Of a DNA stretch of 55,892 nt, positions 49,931-55,892 are shown one piece after another (the first letter of the stretch is position 1; each line of letters opens with the position of its first letter). Source of the DNA: Pseudomonadota bacterium (lineage in GTDB: Bacteria > Pseudomonadota > Gammaproteobacteria > Burkholderiales > Burkholderiaceae_E); contig JAKPAM010000210.1 of the NCBI GenBank assembly GCA_029779435.1, positions 1 through 55,892 on the forward strand, given 5' to 3'. The notes under the pieces were generated by a model. It had not been told where the DNA came from. It saw only the letters and a program-made list of their open reading frames with translations, and ran no database searches. The position numbers and the translations under genes were made by a program.

Positions 49931-52900
49931 GTGGACATGAATCGACGGCAGTTCTTCAAGGCCACGGCCGCGGGACTGGGCGGATCGAGCCTCGCGATGC
50001 TGGGCTTCTCGCCGGCCCCCGCGCTGGCCGAGGTGCGCCAGTTCAAGCTGGCCCGCACGACTGAAACCCGCAACACCTGCCCCTACTGCTCGGTCGGCTG
50101 CGGCATCCTGATGTACAGCCTGGGCGACAACCCCAAGAACGTCACCCAGGGCGTCATGCACATCGAGGGCGATCCGGATCATCCGGTCAACCGCGGCACG
50201 CTGTGTCCGAAGGGGGCCGGCCTGCTCGATTTCGTGCACAGCTCGAACCGGCTCAAATACCCCGAGGTGCGCGAGCCCGGCGGCAAGACCTGGAAGCGCA
50301 TCTCGTGGAATGAGGCGCTGGACCGCATCGCCCGGCTGATGAAGGCCGACCGCGACGCGAACTTCATCGCCCGGAATGCCGACGGCCAGACCGTCAACCG
50401 CTGGCTCAGCACCGGCTTCCTGGCGGCCTCGGCCTCATCGAACGAAACCGGCTACCTGACGCACAAGATCAACCGTGCGTTGGGGATGCTCGTCTTCGAC
50501 AACCAGGCGCGCGTCTGACACGGACCGACGGTGGCCAGTCTGGCCCCGACGTTCGGACGAGGCGCGATGACCAACCACTGGTGCGACATCAAGAATGCCG
50601 ACCTGGTGTTGATCATGGGCGGCAATGCCGCCGAAGCCCACCCCTGCGGTTTCAAGTGGGTGATCGAAGCCAAGCATCACAACAAGGCGAGGCTGGTCGT
50701 CGTCGACCCGCGCTTCACGCGTTCGGCCGCGATGGCCGACTACTACGCGCCGGTGCGCGCGGGCAGCGACATCGCGTTCCTCGGCGGCGTCATCCATTAC
50801 CTGCTGTCGAACGACAAGATCCAGCACGAGTACGTCAAGCGCTATACGAACGCGCCTTTCATCGTCAACGACCGCTACAAGTTCGAGGACGGGCTGTTCT
50901 CCGGCTACGACCCCGAGAAGGGGACGTATTCGACGGCCACCTGGGGTTACGAACTCGACGAGCAGGGCTACGCGAAGGTCGATGAGTCGATGCAGCATCC
51001 GCGTTGCGTGATGCAGATCATGAAGACCCACTACTCGCGCTATACGCCCGAGATGGTCGAGCGGATCACCGGCACGCCGAAGGACAAGTTCCTGAAGGTC
51101 TGCGAGTACATCGCGTCGACGTCGTCGCCCGACCGCACGATGACGATCATGTACGCGCTCGGGTGGACGCAGCACAGCCAGGGTTCGGAGATGATCCGCA
51201 CCGCGGCGATCGTGCAACTGCTGCTGGGCAACATCGGCGTGGCCGGCGGCGGCATGAACGCGCTGCGCGGCCACAGCAACATCCAGGGCCTGACCGACCT
51301 GGGCCTGCTGTCGAACTCGCTGCCCGGCTACCTGTCGCTGCCGCGCGATACCGAGCAGGACCTCGACGGCTACCTGAAGTCGCGTTCGCTCAAGCCGTTG
51401 CGCCCGAACCAGATGAGCTTCTGGCAGAACTATCCGAAGTTCTTCGTCAGCCTGCAGAAGGCGACGTTCGGCGACGCCGTCGACGCCAGCAACCGGTGGG
51501 GCTACGACTGGCTGCCCAAGTGGGACAAGCTGTACGACGTGATCCACGCGTTCGAGCTGATGAACCAGGGCAAGATCAACGGCTACTTCTGCCAGGGCTT
51601 CAACCCGGTCGGCTCGTTCCCCAACAAGCACAAGATCGTCGCGGGGCTGTCGAAGCTGAAGTGGCTGGTGACGATGGACCCGCTGAAGACCGAGACGTCC
51701 GAGTTCTGGGAGAACTTCGGCGAGTTCAACGACGTCGACACCGCGCAGATCCAGACCGAGGTGTTCCGGCTGCCGACCACCTGCTTCGCCGAGGAAGACG
51801 GCTCGCTGACCAACTCCAGCCGCTGGCTGCAGTGGCACTGGAAGGGCGCCGAACCGCCTGGCGAAGCGATCAGCGACATCGAGATCATGTCGGCGCTGTT
51901 CCTGCGGCTGCGCGAGCTGTACCGCAAGGACGGCGGCGCGTTCCCGGATCCGATCGTCAACCTGCACTGGCCTTACCTGATTCCCGCCTCGCCGTCGGCG
52001 CAGGAACTGGCGATGGAATACAACGGCAAGGCGCTGGTCGATCTCGTCGATCCGAAGGATCCGACCAAGGTGCTGGTCAAGGCCGGCGAGCAACTGTCCG
52101 GCTTCGGCCAGTTGCGCGACGACGGCACGACGTCGTCCGGCTGCTGGATCTACACGGGCTCGTGGACGCAGGCCGGCAACCAGATGGGGCGGCGCGACAA
52201 TGCCGATCCTTATGGCATCGGCCAGCACCTGGGCTGGGCCTGGGCTTGGCCGGCCAATCGGCGCGTGCTGTACAACCGCGCGTCGGCCGATCCGTCGGGC
52301 AAGCCGTGGATCGCGGGTCGCACGCTGACGCGCTGGAACGGCAAGGCCTGGGCCGGCTCCGACATCCCGGACATGCGGCCCGATGCGGCGCCCGATCAGG
52401 ACGTCGGACCATTCATCATGAACGCCGAGGGCGTCGCGCGGCTGTTCGCGCCGACCGGCATGGCCGAGGGGCCGCTGCCCGAGCATTACGAGCCGATGGA
52501 ATCGCCGCTGACCGCGAACCCGCTGCATCCCGACAACCCGCTGGCGTTCCATAACCCGGCGGTGCGCGTGTTCCCCGGCGATCGCAAGAACTTCGGCACC
52601 GCGAAGGAGTTCCCTTATGTCGCGACCAGCTACCGGCTGACCGAGCACTTCCATTACTGGACCAAGAACGTGCGCACGTCGGCCGTCATCCAGCCGCAGC
52701 AGTTCGTCGAGATCGGCGAGCAGCTCGCCAAGGAGAAGGGCATCGCGCACGGCGATCGCGTCAAGGTCTCGTCCAAGCGCGGCTTCATCAAGGCGGTAGC
52801 GGTCGTGTCGAAGCGGATCTCGTCGCTGACCGTCGACGGCAAGACCGTGCACACGGTCGGGCTGCCGAACCACTGGGGTTTCGTCGGCGTGACCAAGCCC

Positions 52901-52996
52901 GGGTACCTGGTCAACACGTTGACGCCGTCGGTCGGCGACGCCAACACGCAGACGCCCGAGTACAAGTCGTTCACCGTCAACATCGAGAAGGCATAA
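49931..52996 (+). CDS. fdnG: Formate dehydrogenase-N catalytic subunit, selenocysteine-containing
   Basis: Periplasmic molybdopterin enzyme of 1021 residues oxidising formate to CO2. The frame contains TGA at 50516-50518, read as selenocysteine: the context [28 protein letters not shown] is the active site of FdnG/FdoG. With the GTG at 49931 (preceded by GGAG) the selenocysteine is residue 196 and the [4Fe-4S] cysteines are 50, 53, 57 and 92, the E. coli FdnG numbering as I recall it, which supports this start. A twin-arginine signal NRRQFFKA begins at residue 4. Molybdopterin-binding blocks such as [43 protein letters not shown] are intact. Annotation pipelines may split it into two genes. 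Confidence 0.97.
50516..50560 (+). promoter_or_regulatory. Selenocysteine UGA and bacterial SECIS element
   Basis: Directly after TGA the RNA can fold into a hairpin: CCGACG pairs with CGTTCGG (one bulge), and the upper stem GGCC/GGCC carries the loop AGTCT. Counting from the U of UGA, the bulged U17 and loop G23 and U24, the bases known to contact SelB in E. coli, are all present. This recodes the stop codon and recruits SelB with selenocysteyl-tRNA. Confidence 0.9.
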
Positions 52997-53009
52997 GGAC
53001 GCCGCCGCC

Positions 53010-54002
53010 ATGTCATCGCTGCAATCCCTGGACATCGCCAAGCGGTCGGCCACCACCACACCGTCCCCGCAGGCGCGCCACCAACCCGACCTGGCCAAGC
53101 TGATCGACGTCACGAGCTGCATCGGCTGCAAGGCCTGCCAGGTCGCATGCATGCAATGGAACGATCTGCGCGACGAGGTCGGCATCAACGTCGGCGTCTA
53201 CGACAACCCGGCCGACCTGACGCCGGAGTCATGGACCGTCATGCGCTTCTCCGAGGTCGAGCCCGAACCCGAGGCCGGCAAGCTCGAGTGGCTGATCCGC
53301 AAGGACGGCTGCATGCACTGTGAAGACCCGGGCTGCCTGAAGGCTTGCCCGGCGCCGGGCGCGATCGTCAAGTACACGAACGGCATCGTCGACTTCATCT
53401 CCGAGAACTGCATCGGCTGCGGCTCGTGCATCACCGGCTGCCCGTTCAACGTGCCGCGGATCTCGCAGAAGGACAACAAGGCCTACAAGTGCTCGCTGTG
53501 CTCGGACCGTGTCGCCGTCGGCCTGGAGCCGGCCTGCGTCAAGGCCTGCCCGACCGGCGCGATCCGCTTCGGCACCAAGGAAGCGATGAAGGACTTCGCG
53601 GCCGACCGCATCGAGGACATGAAGGAGCGCGGCTACCAGAACGCCGGCCTGTACGACCCGCCCGGTGTGGGCGGCACGCACGTGATGTACGTGCTGCAGC
53701 ACGCCGATCGGCCCGAGCTGTACCACGGCCTGCCGAAGGATCCGAAGATCGATCCGATGGTCGGCCTGTGGAAGGGCGCGCTGAAGCCGTTGGCGATGCT
53801 GGCGATGCTCGGCGGCGTGGTCGGCAGCTTCATGCACTACATGAAGGTCGGCCCGGTCGAGGACAAGGACGATAAGGACGATAGGGACGATGGGAACGAA
53901 CGGAGCCATCGCGGCAACGAGGGTGACGGCGGCGATGGAAACGGCCACGGCGGTGACGTGGACGTCATCGACGCCACCGGATCGCCGGGAGGAAAACGAT
54001 GA
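53010..54002 (+). CDS. fdnH: Formate dehydrogenase-N iron-sulfur subunit
   Basis: Electron-transfer subunit of 330 residues with four [4Fe-4S]-binding cysteine groups ([55 protein letters not shown]) passing electrons from the catalytic subunit to cytochrome b. One C-terminal membrane helix ([21 protein letters not shown]) anchors it. The tail after this helix is about 48 residues, rich in Asp, Gly, Asn and His, and longer than in E. coli (294 residues). It starts 13 bases after the catalytic gene and overlaps the next gene by ATGA. Confidence 0.96.
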   Translation: MSSLQSLDIAKRSATTTPSPQARHQPDLAKLIDVTSCIGCKACQVACMQWNDLRDEVGINVGVYDNPADLTPESWTVMRFSEVEPEPEAGKLEWLIRKDGCMHCEDPGCLKACPAPGAIVKYTNGIVDFISENCIGCGSCITGCPFNVPRISQKDNKAYKCSLCSDRVAVGLEPACVKACPTGAIRFGTKEAMKDFAADRIEDMKERGYQNAGLYDPPGVGGTHVMYVLQHADRPELYHGLPKDPKIDPMVGLWKGALKPLAMLAMLGGVVGSFMHYMKVGPVEDKDDKDDRDDGNERSHRGNEGDGGDGNGHGGDVDVIDATGSPGGKR

Positions 54003-54688
54003 GCGCGAATCCTTATGACCAGGGCGGCCTGGCCGGCGCCGCTCCCCGCCGGCCCGGATCCCGGCCACGGCTGTTGCTGCGCTATGCGGCCGGCTCGCGG
54101 CTTAACCACTGGATGGTCGCGATCCTGTTCTTCTGCGCGGCGCTAACCGGCCTGGCGTTCTTCCATCCGTACTTCTATCCGCTGGTCAACCTGTTCGGCG
54201 GCGGGCCATGGGCGCGGATCCTGCACCCGTTCTTCGGCGTCGCGATGGTCGTGTTCTTCCTCGGCCTGTTCTTCCGCCTGGCCCGCTACAACGTGTGGAA
54301 CCGCCAGGACACCGCGTGGGTGCGGCACGCCAACCAGATGCTGGCCGGCAACAAGGACGGCATGCCCCCGGTGGGCCGCTACAACGCCGGCCAGAAGGCC
54401 GTCTTCTGGCTGATGGCGCTGTCGCTGCTGGTGCTGCTGGTCACCGGCATCCTGTTCTGGCGGCCTTATTTCGCCTACGACTTCCCGATCTGGGCCGTGC
54501 GCCTGGGGACGCTGCTGCACGCCGCGTCGGCCACCGTGCTGATCCTGTCGATCATCGTTCACGTCTACGCGGCGATCTGGGTCAAGGGCACGATGCGCGC
54601 GATGACGCGCGGCACCGTCACCGAAAGCTGGGCAAAGCGCAACCACCCGCTATGGTACGAGGAAGCCGTGCCGAAAGACCGCCGCTGA
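53999..54688 (+). CDS. fdnI: Formate dehydrogenase-N cytochrome b556 subunit
   Basis: Integral membrane subunit of 229 residues with four hydrophobic helices (for example [21 protein letters not shown] and [23 protein letters not shown]). Histidines in the first and last helices fit the two haem b ligands of the family, which deliver electrons to quinone. [27 protein letters not shown] is the conserved C-terminal segment. Its start overlaps the fdnH stop. Confidence 0.95.
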   Translation: MSANPYDQGGLAGAAPRRPGSRPRLLLRYAAGSRLNHWMVAILFFCAALTGLAFFHPYFYPLVNLFGGGPWARILHPFFGVAMVVFFLGLFFRLARYNVWNRQDTAWVRHANQMLAGNKDGMPPVGRYNAGQKAVFWLMALSLLVLLVTGILFWRPYFAYDFPIWAVRLGTLLHAASATVLILSIIVHVYAAIWVKGTMRAMTRGTVTESWAKRNHPLWYEEAVPKDRR

Positions 54689-54689
54689 A

Positions 54690-55808
54690 ATGGCCGACTC
54701 CTCTTCCTCCGTCCCGCCGCCAAGCGCTTCCACCTCGCCGTCGAGCGTGACGGCGCGCCTGCTGAGTCCCGAGCAGATCGCCGTCAAGGCCGGCCAGACC
54801 GTGCCCTTCCTGCGCCTGCCCGATGCCGCACGGCTGTACGCCGAACGCGCGGCCCGCCTGGATGCGCTGGCCGACGGGCACGCGATCGGCGACTACCTTC
54901 GCTTCATCGCGCGGGTCGCCGAGGCGCAACAACGGCTGGCCGCCGACTATCCGGTGCTGCCGCTGCCCGACGCCGCGGCGATCGCCTTGGCCGCCGATCG
55001 CATCGAACCGCCGCTGCCGGCGGATCGCTGGCCGCGCTCGCCACTATGGATCGACGGCCTGCGCCGGCTGCTCGACACGTTGTCGGCCTCGCTGCCTGAC
55101 GGCCCGGCGCGATCGCTGATCGCCGCGCTGCGCGATGCACCCGCCGAGCACCTGCAATCGCAGGCCGACCGCATCCTGAACGGCGTGACGCTGGGGCTGA
55201 ACCTGGCCACCGCACCGTTGATCGCCGCCGCCCTGCAGGTCTACTGGACCGCGCTGGTCGCGCAGACCCTCGCGGCCCACGGCGCGCAGGCCTTCGGCCG
55301 CACGCATGCGGCGACGCGCTGCCCGTGCTGCGGCAGCACGCCGGTCGCCAGCATCACCCGCATCAGCGCCGAGCAGTCGGGGACGCGCTACCTGCACTGC
55401 TCGCTGTGCGCCGCCCAATGGCACATGGTCCGCGTCAAATGCGCGCACTGCGAGAGCACGAAAGGCATCCATTACCAGGAGCTGTCGCGCGGCGAGGGCA
55501 CCGGCGGCAGCGAAGGCGTCGGCGGGGCGACCGCGAGCGCGGGCCTCTCGGAAGCCGAGATCGTCCCGGGCAACAGCCGCAACGCCAAGTCCGCCGCCGT
55601 CAAGGCCGAGTGCTGCGACGAATGCGGCCATTACCTGAAGATCGTCTACATGGAACGCGATCCGTCCGTCGAACCGGTGGCCGACGATCTCGCCACGCTG
55701 AGCCTGGACCTGCTGGTGACCGAAAGCGGCAGGCAACCGGCCGGGGCCAACCTGATGATGTGGTTCGGCGAAGAGGACGGCGAGGGCGGTCAGGAAGGAC
55801 GGGGCTAG
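54690..55808 (+). CDS. fdhE: Formate dehydrogenase accessory protein FdhE
   Basis: Cytosolic maturation factor of 372 residues that interacts with the catalytic subunit before twin-arginine export. Four CxxC motifs (CPCC, CSLC, CAHC, CDEC) form the rubredoxin-like iron-binding region in the C-terminal half. An insertion of about 35 Gly/Ser/Ala-rich residues separates the third and fourth motifs, and the N-terminus carries a Ser/Pro-rich tail, explaining the length over E. coli (309). It begins one base after the cytochrome gene stop. The remaining 84 bases to the window end hold no recognisable gene. Confidence 0.93.
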   Translation: MADSSSSVPPPSASTSPSSVTARLLSPEQIAVKAGQTVPFLRLPDAARLYAERAARLDALADGHAIGDYLRFIARVAEAQQRLAADYPVLPLPDAAAIALAADRIEPPLPADRWPRSPLWIDGLRRLLDTLSASLPDGPARSLIAALRDAPAEHLQSQADRILNGVTLGLNLATAPLIAAALQVYWTALVAQTLAAHGAQAFGRTHAATRCPCCGSTPVASITRISAEQSGTRYLHCSLCAAQWHMVRVKCAHCESTKGIHYQELSRGEGTGGSEGVGGATASAGLSEAEIVPGNSRNAKSAAVKAECCDECGHYLKIVYMERDPSVEPVADDLATLSLDLLVTESGRQPAGANLMMWFGEEDGEGGQEGRG

Positions 55809-55892
55809 GGCCTGTTAACGCTAAGATCGCCCCCGCGCCGAGGGGCGTCAAGCGCTGTGGCTAGGCGCGGGCGAAGCGGCGTACCCGAGGTA

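Noticed and set aside
49931..52996. Formate dehydrogenase gene broken by a nonsense mutation
   Set aside because: The TGA sits exactly at the selenocysteine position and is followed by a SECIS hairpin; the downstream frame is intact.
55832..55871. CCCGCGCC/GGCGCGGG inverted repeat after fdhE as a terminator
   Set aside because: The loop would be 24 bases and no T-run follows; evidence is too weak to list.

Overview
The window is high-GC DNA from a betaproteobacterium, most likely of the order Burkholderiales. The best evidence is the housekeeping block in the middle: minC-minD-minE facing ptsI-ptsH-EIIA-gshB-gshA, followed by amtB-glnK-porin and divergent ubiK-comM. This order is typical of Burkholderiales, and GshA is of the proteobacterial type found there. 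I cannot name a genus. Nearly all of the window is coding, many genes overlap by ATGA or GTGA, and I see no tRNA, rRNA, CRISPR array, insertion sequence or prophage.

Region 1 (1-14677, + strand) is a type I secretion locus. It starts inside a giant protein built from about 154 octapeptide repeats and ending in EF-hand-like loops and a type I secretion C-terminus. A strong stem-loop with a T-run follows, then the ABC transporter, HlyD-type adaptor and TolC-type outer-membrane protein. These are translationally coupled to a TPR/SPINDLY-type O-GlcNAc transferase-like protein, a second glycosyltransferase and an unknown-domain/methyltransferase fusion. The layout suggests that the Ser/Thr-rich repeat protein is glycosylated in the cytoplasm before export. 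After a 440-base gap come dapA and a divergent hypothetical gene (15117-17306).

Region 2 (17370-31089) is core metabolism: cell-division site selection (minCDE), a regulatory phosphotransferase chain, glutathione synthesis, and ammonium uptake with its PII protein. The porin-glnK-amtB operon has a near-consensus sigma-54 promoter with two upstream NtrC-like sites. UbiK, ComM, the remnant of a RES-domain toxin and a DMT-family transporter complete the block.

Region 3 (31163-34238) is a small divergent pair of operons. One side encodes an amino acid:[carrier protein] ligase, a class II aminoacyl-tRNA-synthetase relative, with an acyl-CoA dehydrogenase-like flavoprotein. The other side encodes a phosphopantetheinyl transferase with a dedicated carrier protein. 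Together they could charge an amino acid onto a carrier protein and oxidise it. The product is unknown, and this is the least described system in the window.

Region 4 (34269-46871, - strand) is a Wzx/Wzy-type exopolysaccharide operon of 11 genes: glycosyltransferase, Wza-like export lipoprotein, Wzz-like copolymerase, CpsD-like ATPase, polymerase, flippase, three more glycosyltransferases, a PIG-L deacetylase and a hexapeptide acetyltransferase. No initiating phosphoglycosyltransferase is present. The leader contains a perfect 20-base palindrome.

Region 5 (47508-55892) holds a CaiB/BaiF (alpha-methylacyl-CoA racemase-like) gene, a lipoprotein, a DUF1840 gene, and then a formate dehydrogenase-N operon. 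Its catalytic subunit is interrupted by an in-frame TGA that is a selenocysteine codon (residue 196), followed by a bacterial SECIS hairpin. The operon continues with the iron-sulfur subunit, the cytochrome b subunit and FdhE.
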